64,000 nt of DNA from Streptomyces albofaciens JCM 4342 (GTDB taxonomy: Bacteria; Actinomycetota; Actinomycetes; Streptomycetales; Streptomycetaceae), in the NCBI RefSeq assembly GCF_008634025.1, contig NZ_PDCM01000002.1:4381501-4445500 (forward strand), given 5' to 3'. The notes below the pieces were generated by a model. The model searched no databases. It saw only the letters and a program-made list of their open reading frames with translations, and was not told the DNA's origin. This document shows, one piece after another, positions 50,384 through 59,384 of the stretch; position 1 is the stretch's first letter; each line of letters starts with the position of its first letter. The position numbers and the translations under genes are program-made.

Positions 50384-51193
50384 GTGACCGTGACGGCCCG
50401 AACTGCGCCCAAGGCGCCATCCCGCGAAAGCAGGAGCGCGGACACGCGGGCACTCACGCAGGTGCTGTTCGCCGAGCTGTCGAGCCTGGAGCCGGGCACG
50501 CCGGAGCACGCCCGGGTACGCGCCGCCCTGATCGAGGCCAATCTGCCGCTGGTACGGTACGCGGCGGCACGTTTCCGCAGCCGTAACGAACCGATGGAGG
50601 ACGTCGTCCAGGTCGGCACGATCGGCCTGATCAACGCCATCGACCGCTTCGACCCCGGGCGCGGCGTCCAGTTCCCCACCTTCGCGATGCCGACCGTGGT
50701 CGGCGAGATCAAGCGCTACTTCCGGGACAACGTGCGCACCGTCCACGTGCCGCGCCGCCTCCACGAGCTGTGGGTGCAGGTCAACGGCGCCACGGAGGAC
50801 CTGACCGTACTGCACGGCCGGTCGCCGACCACCGCGGAGATCGCCGAACGGCTCAAGATCGGCGAGGACGAGGTGCTGGCCTGCCTGGAGGCGGGCCGCT
50901 CGTACCACGCCACCTCCCTGGAGGCCGCGCAGGAGGGCGACGGACTGCCGGGCCTGCTGGACCGCCTCGGGTACGAGGACCCGGAGCTGGCCGGCGTCGA
51001 GCACCGCGACCTCGTACGGCATCTGCTCGTCCAGCTGCCGGAGCGCGAGCAGCGGATCCTGTTGCTCCGTTACTACAGCAACTTGACGCAATCTCAGATC
51101 AGTGCCGAGCTGGGGGTGTCGCAGATGCACGTGTCCCGGCTACTGTCGCGGAGCTTCGCACGACTGCGGTCCGCAAACAGGATCGAAGCCTAA
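50384..51193 (+). CDS. SigB/SigF-subfamily RNA polymerase sigma factor (first of a pair)
   Basis: A 269-residue group 3 sigma factor. Region 2 reads [67 protein letters not shown], region 3 [10 protein letters not shown] onward, and region 4 [41 protein letters not shown]. These match the stress/development sigma factors SigB, SigF and SigG of streptomycetes. I take GTG 50384; an upstream ATG at 50354 is possible. No anti-sigma factor gene is adjacent, unlike many SigB operons. The second sigma gene follows after 190 bases. Confidence 0.88.
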   Translation: MTVTARTAPKAPSRESRSADTRALTQVLFAELSSLEPGTPEHARVRAALIEANLPLVRYAAARFRSRNEPMEDVVQVGTIGLINAIDRFDPGRGVQFPTFAMPTVVGEIKRYFRDNVRTVHVPRRLHELWVQVNGATEDLTVLHGRSPTTAEIAERLKIGEDEVLACLEAGRSYHATSLEAAQEGDGLPGLLDRLGYEDPELAGVEHRDLVRHLLVQLPEREQRILLLRYYSNLTQSQISAELGVSQMHVSRLLSRSFARLRSANRIEA

Positions 51194-51278
51194 CCGGGAC
51201 GGGCGACCCCTTCCTGCACGGATATGTCGACTTGGCGCTACAGCGTGTTGCCGACATGTGACATTCTGCAGGAACCGC

Positions 51279-51304
51279 GTTTGCCGTGGCGTCGCCTCCG
51301 GTAT
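51279..51304 (+). promoter_or_regulatory. Possible SigB-type promoter before the second sigma gene
   Basis: GTTT (51,279-51,282) and CGGTAT (51,299-51,304) are 16 bases apart, close to the GTTT-N14-16-GGGTAT pattern known for SigB-type holoenzymes. It lies about 80 bases before the ATG at 51,385 and would allow control of the second sigma gene by the first, or by itself. One base of the -10 differs. Confidence 0.35.
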
Positions 51305-51384
51305 TCAGGTGGAGGCATAAGTTCTCGGTTCCGCCGCGGGCCGAGGGCACCGCAGCGACCCGACCGCGACCTCAAGGGGGTGGC

Positions 51385-52221
51385 ATGTCCGTAGAACTGG
51401 GCAGCTCGAAGGTGCTTCCCGCGATTCCCGCGCCGGCAGCGCCCGTGCACGACGACGACGCTCTCAACACCCGTACGCTCTCCCGCTCCCTCTTCATGCG
51501 ACTGGCCACGCTCGACAAGGACAGCGCCGAGCGGGCGTACGTCCGCGACACCCTGATCGAACTGAACCTGCCGCTGGTGCGCTACGCGGCGGCACGTTTC
51601 CGCAGTCGCAACGAGCCGATGGAGGACATCGTCCAGGTCGGCACGATCGGTCTGATCAAGGCCATCGACCGTTTCGATTGCGAACGCGGCGTCGAATTCC
51701 CGACGTTCGCGATGCCGACCGTGGTCGGCGAGATCAAGCGGTTCTTCCGCGACACCTCCTGGTCGGTACGCGTCCCGCGCCGCCTCCAGGAACTGCGCCT
51801 GGCCCTCACCAAGGCCAGCGACGAACTCGCCCAGAAGCTCGACCGCTCCCCGACCGTCATCGAACTCGCCCAGTGCCTCGGCGTGTCCGAGGAGGACGTG
51901 GTCGACGGCCTCGCGGTCGGCAACGCGTACACCGCCTCCTCGCTCGACTCCCCGTCCCCCGAGGACGACGGCGGCGAGGGCTCCCTCGCGGACCGCCTCG
52001 GCTACGAGGACAGCGCGCTCGAAGGCGTCGAGTACCGCGAGTCCCTCAAGCCCCTGCTGGCCAAACTCCCGCCGCGCGAACGGCAGATCATCATGCTGCG
52101 CTTCTTCGCCAACATGACGCAGTCCCAGATCGGCGAGGAGGTCGGCATCTCCCAGATGCACGTCTCCCGGCTGCTGACGCGCACCTTGGCCACACTCCGC
52201 GAAGGGCTGATCTCCGACTGA
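51385..52221 (+). CDS. SigB/SigF-subfamily RNA polymerase sigma factor (second of a pair)
   Basis: A 278-residue paralogue of the preceding gene. Region 2 ([41 protein letters not shown]) is almost identical between the two; the N-terminus, region 3 (DELAQKLDRSPTVIELAQCLG) and the acidic segment SPSPEDDGGEGSLADRLG differ. Region 4 ends [27 protein letters not shown] 51385 has AAGGGGGTGG upstream; the frame upstream to 51,286 reads as leader rather than protein. The strong region 2 match suggests overlapping -10 recognition, with divergence elsewhere for regulation. Confidence 0.9.
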   Translation: MSVELGSSKVLPAIPAPAAPVHDDDALNTRTLSRSLFMRLATLDKDSAERAYVRDTLIELNLPLVRYAAARFRSRNEPMEDIVQVGTIGLIKAIDRFDCERGVEFPTFAMPTVVGEIKRFFRDTSWSVRVPRRLQELRLALTKASDELAQKLDRSPTVIELAQCLGVSEEDVVDGLAVGNAYTASSLDSPSPEDDGGEGSLADRLGYEDSALEGVEYRESLKPLLAKLPPRERQIIMLRFFANMTQSQIGEEVGISQMHVSRLLTRTLATLREGLISD

Positions 52222-52403
52222 TCCGGGCGGGTCTGCAAGCGACGGGACCCGCACACCGCTGACACCGCCTCGCGCCCCACACCGCGCACCACCACTTCGC
52301 GCACTGCGCACCGGGCCTATGCAACTGACGACCCGTCAGCAACACTGGCCCGATGCGACGGACAAGCCGCGCTCCACACCCCCATACCGCCCGCGCGCCC
52401 CAC

Positions 52404-53186
52404 ATGACGCGCGCCCTTCTCCCCACGGCCGCCCTGTGCCTGGCCACGCTGCTCTCCGCCTGCGGTGGCGACGGCGGCCGGGGCTACGCAGCGGTGGGCG
52501 CCGCCGGCCCGGCCGACGGCCGTTCCCCCGCGAAGCCGGTTCCCCCGGGCGACGGCATCACCCTCACACCCCTGGACGGCCCCACCTCCGGCCCCCGCCA
52601 GGCCGACTCGGCCACCGAGGCCGCCCCCACATCCGGCTCCAACACGGGTACGGGCACGGGTACGGGTACGGGTACAACCACCGACCCCACACACCCCCCG
52701 GCCCCCCCCACACCCCCCAACCACCGAGCCGGACCCGCCGAAGCCCCAAGCAACCCCCCACCCAGTTCCCCATCCGGCACCCCACCCCCACCTGCCCCCA
52801 CCCCCACTTCCACCCCCACCCAAAAGCCCGACCCCGCCCGCAAGCCCAAGCAGCCCAAACTCAAACCCAAACCCCCCACCCCTCCCCACTCGGCCCTCGG
52901 CCCTCTCCAACGCTCCAAAGCCGACGTACGGTGGTGCGAAAAGGTGACCGTCGAGCTCCGCAACACCGGTGGCCGCCCGGTGACTTCCGGCAGCATCACC
53001 TTCGGCACCCACATCATCGGCGCCCTGGGCATCGACTGGACCACCAGAACCTCCACTCACAGCCTCCCCACCCCCATCCCGGCCACCTCCCACCGCACCG
53101 CCACCTGGCGCGTGTGCGTGGCGTCCTGGCGCGTGCCGTTCGGCATGCATGTGGAGACGCAGGACGTTCGCGTTGAGTGGGGGTGA
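52404..53186 (+). CDS. Proline-rich lipoprotein
   Basis: A 260-residue lipoprotein from ATG 52404: hydrophobic signal TRALLPTAALCLATLLSAC with lipobox LSAC. A long disordered stretch of Gly-Thr dipeptides and Pro/Ser/Thr/Lys follows (about residues 60-165), with a globular C-terminus beginning DVRWCEKVTVELRNTGGRPVTSGSITFGTHIIGALGIDW, which has a two-Cys beta-sandwich appearance. The linker would carry this domain through the cell wall. Function unknown. The frame extends upstream to 52353 but the signal sequence fits the later start. Confidence 0.75.
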   Translation: MTRALLPTAALCLATLLSACGGDGGRGYAAVGAAGPADGRSPAKPVPPGDGITLTPLDGPTSGPRQADSATEAAPTSGSNTGTGTGTGTGTTTDPTHPPAPPTPPNHRAGPAEAPSNPPPSSPSGTPPPPAPTPTSTPTQKPDPARKPKQPKLKPKPPTPPHSALGPLQRSKADVRWCEKVTVELRNTGGRPVTSGSITFGTHIIGALGIDWTTRTSTHSLPTPIPATSHRTATWRVCVASWRVPFGMHVETQDVRVEWG

Positions 53187-53395
53187 GCGGTGCCGTAAGC
53201 ACTCAGCGGCGGGGGTGCGTGGCCGTCCCCGAGGCGCCCTCAGGGTCGTCACTCCCCGGGATGACCGCCGACGCGACCGAAGGCTGACTACTTCCGCCCG
53301 TCCCGCCACTACATTCGATCTTCGGCACAGCGGCAACTGGTGCAGAAAGCAGCACAGTTGCGAGGACCGGGGGTCGGGAGATCAGGGGAGTGGGC

Positions 53396-54370
53396 ATGCT
53401 GGGGAAGTGGCGCGCGGCCGGGCGTACGACGGGGCGGGGGAAGCGAGCCGGGGTGGCGGCCCTGAGCGCCGTCCTGCTGGCCGGTGCCGGCACGGCCATA
53501 GGGACCGGGGGCACGGCGGCGGCCATGTCCGGAGGCACACAGTTGCCCCGCCCCGGCGCCGCGCCCTGGCTCGCGACGCTGGCCGTGAAGGGCGACGGAC
53601 CGCTGCTGGGGCGGGCGTCCTGCGGTGGTGTGCTCGTCGCGCCGGACCGGGTGCTCACCGCGGCCCACTGCCTGGCCGGCGGGGACGTACACACGCTGGA
53701 GGTGCACCTCGGCTCCTCGGTGCTGTCGAAGGACCCGGGCACGGTACGGGACGTCCGCAGCGTCACCCTGCACCCCCGCTACGAGATCCTGCCGTCCCCC
53801 GCCGACCCCACCAAGCCGGAATGGTCCTCCGCGGCGAACGACCTGGCCGAGATACGGCTCAGCGCACCGGTACGCGGCGTCCGGCCGCTCCCCGTCGCCC
53901 GGCACCGGCCGCGGCCCGGCACGCCCGTATCGATCTTCAGCCACGGTCTGACGGGCGACCCCGAAACGTCCCCGCCCGGTCAGGACGTCCGCGGCGACGT
54001 ACTGCGCCGCGGCGACCTCACCGTACGCACCCACCAGCGGTGCGCCGCCCAGACGCCGGCGGTGGTGGACGAGGCGTCGGTCTTCTGCGCGCGCGATGTG
54101 CGCGCGGAACACGCGGGCCGCACTCCCGCGGCGATGTGTTACGGGGACAGCGGCAGCCCGCTGGTGGCCTGGGGACGGCGCGGCCCGGAGCTGGCCGGTA
54201 TCTTCAGCTTCGCCGGTGAGACGGCCGGGAAGGCCTGCCGGCCGGCGGACGCGGCGTTCGCCGACGTGCCGGCGCTGCTGCCGGAACTGTCGCCGGGGCT
54301 GCGGCCGGGCGTGCTGCCGGAGGCACTGCCGGAGCAGCCCGCAGGCGTACGGACGAGGGGACATCGATGA
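53396..54370 (+). CDS. Secreted trypsin-like serine protease (S1 family)
   Basis: A 324-residue exported protease. The signal peptide has an Arg/Lys-rich start and AGVAALSAVLLAGAGTAIGTGGTAAAM. The catalytic triad is visible: His in VLTAAHCLAGG, Asp in SAANDLAEIRLS and Ser in CYGDSGSPLVAW. Cys pairs around the His and Ser fit S1 disulfides. The region before the Ser (YGDSGSP) and a C-terminal Leu/Pro tail are typical of actinobacterial trypsin homologues. ATG 53396 with AGGGGAG upstream is preferred. Its stop overlaps the ankyrin gene start by four bases. Confidence 0.88.
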   Translation: MLGKWRAAGRTTGRGKRAGVAALSAVLLAGAGTAIGTGGTAAAMSGGTQLPRPGAAPWLATLAVKGDGPLLGRASCGGVLVAPDRVLTAAHCLAGGDVHTLEVHLGSSVLSKDPGTVRDVRSVTLHPRYEILPSPADPTKPEWSSAANDLAEIRLSAPVRGVRPLPVARHRPRPGTPVSIFSHGLTGDPETSPPGQDVRGDVLRRGDLTVRTHQRCAAQTPAVVDEASVFCARDVRAEHAGRTPAAMCYGDSGSPLVAWGRRGPELAGIFSFAGETAGKACRPADAAFADVPALLPELSPGLRPGVLPEALPEQPAGVRTRGHR

Positions 54371-54798
54371 ACCGTCGACGGCGGAAGAAACTCGCCGCCC
54401 GGCTGGTGTCGGCCGTGATGTTCGGCGAGACCCGCGAGGTCGCCGCGCTGCTGCGGGCCGGGGCGCAGCCGGGCACCGCGAACGCCGACGGTACGACACC
54501 CCTGTACGCCGCGTCCGTGCACGGCGACGCGGCCGCCGCCCGCCTGCTCCTGGCCGCCGGTGCCGAGCCGGACGCGGAGAGCGGGCACGGTTCGGAGGGC
54601 ACCCCGCTGTGCGCGGCGGCGGCCTGGGGCCACCTCGATGTCGTACGGGAACTCCTCGCCCACGGCGCGGACCCGAACCTCCGTGAGGACGGCGGCACCG
54701 GATACGCGCCGCTCGACTGGGCCACGAAGGAGTTCCAGCCGCACCCGGAGACGGCGGCGGTGCTGCGGGCGGCGGGCGCGCGCCGCCGGGACGGCTGA
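54367..54798 (+). CDS. Ankyrin-repeat protein coupled to the protease
   Basis: A 143-residue cytoplasmic protein made of ankyrin repeats: AALLRAGAQPGTANADGTTPLYAASVHGDAAAARLLLAAGAEPDAES and TPLCAAAAWGHLDVVRELLAHGADPNLREDGGTGYAPLDWA. Ankyrin repeats bind other proteins. Overlap with the protease gene (ATGA) shows they are expressed together; since the protease is exported and this protein is not, a role as a cytoplasmic inhibitor or chaperone of the precursor is possible but unproven. Confidence 0.85.
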   Translation: MNRRRRKKLAARLVSAVMFGETREVAALLRAGAQPGTANADGTTPLYAASVHGDAAAARLLLAAGAEPDAESGHGSEGTPLCAAAAWGHLDVVRELLAHGADPNLREDGGTGYAPLDWATKEFQPHPETAAVLRAAGARRRDG

Positions 54799-54814
54799 GC
54801 GCGGCCCCGTACGG

Positions 54815-55459
54815 TCACCCCTTCGGCGCCACGGCCGCCAGCTCCTCCACCGACCCCGACATGATCGTCCGCACATGCTCCGTGATGTGCTCGACCGGCC
54901 AGTCCCACCAGGCCAGCTCCAGCAGGCGCGCCACGTCCTCGTCGTCGTAGCGGCGGCGGATCAGCTTGGCCGGGTTGCCGCCGACGATGCCGTAATCGGG
55001 TACGTCGTCCACCACGACGGCCCCGGAGGCGATGACCGCCCCGTGCCCGATCCGTACACCGGGCATGACCATGGACCGGTAGCCGAACCACACGTCGTTG
55101 CCGACCACGGTGTCGCCCCGGCCCGGCAGCCCGCTGATCAGGTCGAAGTGGTCGGACCAGGAGCCGCCCATGATCGGGAAGGGGAACGTCGAGGGGCCGT
55201 CCATCCGGTGGTTGGCGCCGTTCATGATGAACCGCACCCCCTCGCCGAGCGCGCAGAACTTCCCGATGACCAGCTTCTCGGGCCCGTAGTGGTACAGCAC
55301 GTTGCGCGTCTCGAACGCGGTCGGGTCGTCCGGGTCGTCGTAGTACGAGAACTCGCCGACCTCGATCAACGGCGAGGTGACGAGGGGCTTGAGGAGCACC
55401 ACGCGCGGCTGACCCGGCATCGGGTGCAGGGCGTTGGGGTCGGCGGGGACCAGGGGCAT
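54815..55459 (-). CDS. Vat-like xenobiotic/CatB-type acetyltransferase
   Basis: A 214-residue hexapeptide acetyltransferase of the Vat/CatB class, which acetylates streptogramin A or chloramphenicol-like hydroxyls with acetyl-CoA. Features: IEVGEFSYYDDP, the loop HRMDGPSTFPFPIMGGSW, WFGYRSMVMPGVRIGHGAVIASGAVV with hexapeptide repeats and VGGNPAKLIRRRYDD near the end. The catalytic His is in NHRMD near residue 84. Resistance is possible, but many homologues have other substrates. The start is ATG 55459 with GAGAGG upstream. Confidence 0.85.
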   Translation of the reverse strand: MPLVPADPNALHPMPGQPRVVLLKPLVTSPLIEVGEFSYYDDPDDPTAFETRNVLYHYGPEKLVIGKFCALGEGVRFIMNGANHRMDGPSTFPFPIMGGSWSDHFDLISGLPGRGDTVVGNDVWFGYRSMVMPGVRIGHGAVIASGAVVVDDVPDYGIVGGNPAKLIRRRYDDEDVARLLELAWWDWPVEHITEHVRTIMSGSVEELAAVAPKG

Positions 55460-55647
55460 GGGGTGGTGGCCTCTCTCGTACGAGGGGATACGTACACACA
55501 ATGCGGCCCCGGCATGATGTCAATCGGCGTTGTCGCGGGCGACCGATTAATTCGGGCGCAGGGCCGAGGTCACACCGACACCATTCCGCCATGTTCCCCT
55601 CGCGGATGCAGAATGGCGGCTCGACCAGGGGGTTATCAGGGGGGCTG

Positions 55648-56403
55648 ATGTCTCGTTTTCTGCGCACCGCGGTGGCGGCCGTAACGGTCACCGTCTGTCT
55701 TACGGCCACCACGTCCTGCGGCTCGGCGAAGCCCGCGCGGCCGACGCAGCCACCCCATTCCGAGCCGCTGACCGAGGCGGACCTGAGGTCGCTGCTGCCC
55801 TCCGGGAAAACCTTCCGGGGCTACGTCGCCCGGCCGGAAGAGCCGCGCGCGACAGCACACCCGCCCAGCGGTACCGCAGGAACCGCCGACCACCCGCCCG
55901 AGCGCTCGAAGCTCTACCCGGACGCTCCCCCGGCCTGCGAGGCTCTGGTCGATTTCGAGCTGGACCACCTACTGCACCGGCCCACGGCGAGAGTGTGGTC
56001 CGAGATAACACCGCAGTTCCTCGTACACACTTACTCCGACTACACCAAGTTCCACCAGCTCACCCTGGCCAGTTACTCCGTCGAGGAGGCGAAGGCGGTG
56101 ATGGCGTCCCTCAAGGGGGCCCTGCCGTCGTGCGACGCATTCAGCCTCTACACCCTCGCGTTCGGGGACCAGACCGGGTCGGTCACCGTCGGCCCGTGGT
56201 CCGCCCCGAAGGCCGGGGACGACGCGGTCGCCTACACCTGGACCATCAAAGGCATTCCGATGGACCAGACCGTACCCGTCACCGTCGTACGCACCGGTGG
56301 TGTCATCGCCTCCTACAGCGGCGCGGTCCGCGACGACATCCCCCGGCAGCAGCACGACAGGCTCCGGGAATTCATCTCCGGAACCGGGACAACCGGAGAC
56401 TGA
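55648..56403 (+). CDS. Lipoprotein of unknown function
   Basis: A 251-residue lipoprotein: TAVAAVTVTVCLTATTSCGSAKP with lipobox TTSC, a Pro-rich linker and a folded domain with two Cys (PPACEALVDFELDHLLH and LPSCDAFSLYTLAF), then VTVGPWSAPKAGDDAVAYTWTIKG and VPVTVVRTGGVIASYSGAV. The pattern, a helix with Cys and then a beta-sheet ending in VRTGGVIASYS, recalls PknH-sensor-like extracellular domains of actinobacteria. Ligand unknown. ATG 55648 has GGGGGG just upstream. Confidence 0.75.
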   Translation: MSRFLRTAVAAVTVTVCLTATTSCGSAKPARPTQPPHSEPLTEADLRSLLPSGKTFRGYVARPEEPRATAHPPSGTAGTADHPPERSKLYPDAPPACEALVDFELDHLLHRPTARVWSEITPQFLVHTYSDYTKFHQLTLASYSVEEAKAVMASLKGALPSCDAFSLYTLAFGDQTGSVTVGPWSAPKAGDDAVAYTWTIKGIPMDQTVPVTVVRTGGVIASYSGAVRDDIPRQQHDRLREFISGTGTTGD

Positions 56404-56441
56404 TTGCCCAATGGGCGGCCGGAAGAACTGGCGGGCTGTAC

Positions 56442-56545
56442 GCGCTGATGGGGGCGGAAGCATTGGTGCACTGCAAGCGCTGATGGGACGGAAGCGCTGA
56501 TGCACGGCAAGCGCTGATGGGCCCGGAAGCACTGATGCACTGCAA
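56442..56545 (+). repeat. Three 34-35-bp tandem repeats downstream of the lipoprotein gene
   Basis: Units at 56,442-56,476, 56,477-56,510 and 56,511-56,545 all begin GCGCTGATGGG and contain CGGAAGC and TGCAC, with a partial fourth unit after. Not coding. The surrounding 56,404-56,653 gap holds no gene and ends in the cupin gene's leader. Confidence 0.85.
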
Positions 56546-56653
56546 GTACTGATGGACCGATTGCCACCTCAGCAAAGAAATTTGCCGCTCCGGCAGTGGT
56601 GACCGCACCCTGTTGCCTCCACAGGGCCATTGAGAGAACCAGGGGGCCACACC

Positions 56654-57118
56654 ATGACCACTCAAGGCGGCACCGGGACCACGCGGAACACCCACGACAG
56701 CACGCCGAAGCCCGACCGCGTCCACCACGTCCGCGCCGGCGAGCTGGACGGCCACACCGCCCTCAGCGGCCACACCGTCGGCTCGAAGCGACTGTGGATG
56801 GGCCTGGTGGAGAACCCGCCGCTGAGTGCGACGGACAACCACCACCACGGCGACTCGGAGGCGGGGATCTACGTGGTCAGCGGCCACCCCGTCTTCGTCT
56901 ACCACGACGGCACCCGGGAGGTACGGGTCGAGGCGGGCCCGGGCGACTTCCTGCTCGTCCCGCCGTTCGTCCCGCACCGCGAGGAGAACCCCGACCCGGA
57001 CGAGCCCGTCGTCGTCCTCATCGCCCGGACCACGCAGGAGCCGATCAAGGTGTCCGTACCGGAGCTGTACCGGTACGAGGAAGGGGAGCCGCACCGGCAC
57101 GAGGTGGCGGACGCGTAG
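56654..57118 (+). CDS. Cupin-domain protein
   Basis: A 154-residue single cupin. The metal-binding core reads NHHHGDSEAGIYVVSGHPVFVYHDG, then FLLVPPFVPHREENPDPDEPVVVLIAR, giving three or four His and a Glu on the barrel. ATG 56654 precedes TTQGGTGTTRNTHDS, a disordered tail that may also be read as leader. Stand-alone cupins of this type bind small acids or metals, or catalyse isomerisations; the substrate is unknown. Confidence 0.85.
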   Translation: MTTQGGTGTTRNTHDSTPKPDRVHHVRAGELDGHTALSGHTVGSKRLWMGLVENPPLSATDNHHHGDSEAGIYVVSGHPVFVYHDGTREVRVEAGPGDFLLVPPFVPHREENPDPDEPVVVLIARTTQEPIKVSVPELYRYEEGEPHRHEVADA

Positions 57119-57240
57119 GACGTAGGAGGGACGCGCTCGGCACCAGGCCGGAAAACGTCTACGGACATGGCCGCTGCTTTGCCCGGGAAGGCATGTGCCG
57201 GTTGCATGTGTGCTGCCGTACGGCATCTCACGGAGGGGGC

Positions 57241-58524
57241 ATGGCTGTGCCAAGACCCAAGGTTCATGCGGCTGGACGAAGAACGTTCACCGGGCGATGC
57301 GGGGCAAGGAGTGCGGCGGCGCTGTTAGGCGTCGCCGCACTCGTCTTTCCAGCAGTTCCCGCCGGGGCGGTGGCCGCCGCGGCGCCACCCGGCGGAGCGG
57401 AGCGGGCGTACACCGGGCACGGCACGGTGTCCGGCCAGGGGCGCTCCGTCGATGTGGACTCCGACGTACTGCTGGCCGGAACCAATACGGCCGGTGGAAA
57501 CGGCGCACCCGGTGCGGGGGGCGGCTGGTGGACCGCGTCCACGGCCGCCGAAGGCGGCTCGCCGCCGTACGCGGTGTGGGCCGGGCGCCTGGACGGCACC
57601 GGCGAGAAGAAGCTGATCAGCCCCGACGACGGACGCCACCACGTGCATCCGGTCACCGACGGGAAGACCGTGGTGTGGGCGGCCTACCAAGACCGGTGGT
57701 GCTACCTCCTGGCGCGGCCGCTCGACGGCGGGCCGGTACAGCAGCTGACCTCCAGTCAGGGCATCGGCTGCGCCTTCACCACGCTGGGCGTCGAGGGAAA
57801 GACCGTGACCTACACGGATGTCGGCTACAAGAGCCGCACCACGCGTGCGGTGTACCTGCGGATGGGTGAGGGCGATCCGGTCAGCATCCCGCCCACAGGG
57901 GGCGGAAACCCGCGGACGACCTCGACGAGCGCCCCGTCCCTGCACGACGGCAGGATCGCCTTCAACGACTGCAAATACACCGGCAGCACCGGCACCCTCT
58001 GCCGGATAGCCGTCCTGGATGTCGCGACCGGCCGACGCACCGTGGTGGCCCATGCCAAACTCCCCGCGCCGACCGCCATCACCTCCCGGTACGTCTACTG
58101 GCTGGAGGTGGAGGACGGAGAGAACAGGCCGAGGGCGCTGCACCGGGCGAACCTGGACGGCTCGGACCCCGTCGTCATCAGCCCGGCCTCGGGCGGGAAC
58201 GCACTGATCATCGACGGCCTGACCGCCTCCGAGGACGCGGTGACCGTCGCCGCACGAACCGCCGCCGCACAAACCGTCGGCGCTCGAACCGTCAGCGCTC
58301 GAACCGCCGGAACCCGAACCGCCGGCGGCACGGCGGGCCCCGAGAGCGCGACCAAACTGTGGCAGTTCTCGCCGGGCGGTGAGCACCGCGAGCGGGTCTC
58401 CTGCAACAGCGGTGACCAGATCCTGCCCGCCTCCGCCGGCGCCCGGCAGGTGGTGTGGATCGACACGACCACCGGCAAACGCGATCTCGTGACACGCACA
58501 CAACCGGCCGGCGCCTGCGGCTGA
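57241..58524 (+). CDS. Secreted protein with beta-propeller-like repeats
   Basis: A 427-residue exported protein. After the signal sequence (AAALLGVAALVFPAVPAGAVAAAAP) the body has repeated blade-like units of the type KTVVWAAYQDRWCYLLARPLDGG, TVTYTDVGYKSRTTRAVYLRM, GRIAFNDCKYTG and RYVYWLEVEDGENRPRALHRANLDGSDP, with Tyr/Trp/Asp turn patterns found in TolB- or NHL-type propellers. Near the C-terminus six-residue repeats (ARTVSARTAGTRTAG) interrupt the pattern. No enzyme motif seen. A strong terminator follows. Confidence 0.7.
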   Translation: MAVPRPKVHAAGRRTFTGRCGARSAAALLGVAALVFPAVPAGAVAAAAPPGGAERAYTGHGTVSGQGRSVDVDSDVLLAGTNTAGGNGAPGAGGGWWTASTAAEGGSPPYAVWAGRLDGTGEKKLISPDDGRHHVHPVTDGKTVVWAAYQDRWCYLLARPLDGGPVQQLTSSQGIGCAFTTLGVEGKTVTYTDVGYKSRTTRAVYLRMGEGDPVSIPPTGGGNPRTTSTSAPSLHDGRIAFNDCKYTGSTGTLCRIAVLDVATGRRTVVAHAKLPAPTAITSRYVYWLEVEDGENRPRALHRANLDGSDPVVISPASGGNALIIDGLTASEDAVTVAARTAAAQTVGARTVSARTAGTRTAGGTAGPESATKLWQFSPGGEHRERVSCNSGDQILPASAGARQVVWIDTTTGKRDLVTRTQPAGACG

Positions 58525-58560
58525 CCTGCGCACGACCGGCGGCGAGCGATCAGCCGCCTC

Positions 58561-58595
58561 GCACGCCCCCGGCGGCGACACAGCCGGGGGCGTGC
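58561..58595. terminator. 13-bp stem terminator
   Basis: GCACGCCCCCGGC (58,561-58,573) pairs perfectly with GCCGGGGGCGTGC (58,583-58,595) around a 9-base loop, between two convergent genes. Confidence 0.8.
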
Positions 58596-58648
58596 TGGAC
58601 CTGCCCGTGACCCAACGGCCGTAACGCCGGGGGCCTTGCGCCCGCCCC

Positions 58649-59317
58649 TCAGAGGCTGCGGGCGACGATGTCGCCGTGCGCGGTGGTCGCGTGGATCTCC
58701 AGACCGGCGGCGCCGTCGGCGTTCTTGAGTTCGTTGCGGATCCGGCCGTACGAAGTGCCGGCGTCCAGGGAGGCGGAGACCCCGCGGGCGGCGCCGACCG
58801 ACACGTCACCGGCCTGGGTGCTCAGCACGACCGTGCCGCGTACGGCCTCGGTGATCCGGATGTCGCCCTTCTCCGTGCTGATCTCCGCGGGACCGTTGAG
58901 GCGGCCGACCGACACGTCACCGTCGAGGGCGGTGAGGCGCACGCTCTCCGCCTCGTCCAGCTTGACCGCGCCGCTCGCTCCCTCGAAGGCGACCTCGCCG
59001 AACCGCCCGACGCCCCGGAACTCGGCGCAGGCCGCCTTCCCTTCGATACGGGACCCGGCGGGCAACTGGACCGTCACCTCGACCGCCCCGGAGGGCCCGA
59101 AGTACTGGTTCTTCGCCGCCGGCGCCTCGATCCGCAGGACACCCTCCTTGTACTCGACCTCCACCAGCTCCGCCGCCTTCACGTCGCGCCCCTTCGAGGC
59201 GTTCGCGGGCCGCACCTCGACGGTGGTGTCGGCCCGGTCGGCGGCGATGAACTGCACGCGGCCCGCGGGGATGTCGAGGACGGCGGAGACGGGGGCGGGG
59301 GTGGCGAACTTCTGCAT
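58649..59317 (-). CDS. DUF4097-family beta-strand repeat protein
   Basis: A 222-residue protein with repeating strands: AAELVEVEYKEGVLRIEAP, AVEVTVQLPAGSRIEGKAACAEFRGVGRFGEVAFEGASGAVKLDEAESVRLTALDGDVSVGRLNGPAEISTEKGDIRITEAVRGTVVLSTQAGDVSVG and similar, an open beta-helix or prism of the DUF4097 (adhesin-like) type. No signal peptide is visible, which is common in streptomycete members. ATG 59317 has AAAGGAG upstream. It is divergent from the MarR-like gene at 59,544. Confidence 0.8.
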   Translation of the reverse strand: MQKFATPAPVSAVLDIPAGRVQFIAADRADTTVEVRPANASKGRDVKAAELVEVEYKEGVLRIEAPAAKNQYFGPSGAVEVTVQLPAGSRIEGKAACAEFRGVGRFGEVAFEGASGAVKLDEAESVRLTALDGDVSVGRLNGPAEISTEKGDIRITEAVRGTVVLSTQAGDVSVGAARGVSASLDAGTSYGRIRNELKNADGAAGLEIHATTAHGDIVARSL

Positions 59318-59363
59318 GGTGCTCTCCTTTGCGCTGACTGTTTCCGACACGAGAAACGCTACG

Positions 59364-59384
59364 TTGCGTTCATGAACTGCGCAA
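59364..59384. promoter_or_regulatory. Palindrome in the DUF4097/MarR divergent promoter
   Basis: TTGCG, TTCATGAA and CGCAA elements form an imperfect 21-base palindrome centred on CATG. Further GTTGCA/TGCAAC-like half-sites occur at 59,391, 59,446 and 59,481. A likely binding site of the MarR-like regulator; inference from position. Confidence 0.5.

Noticed and set aside
56442..56545. CRISPR array
   Set aside because: Units are directly adjacent with no unique spacers and there are no cas genes in the window; a plain tandem repeat.
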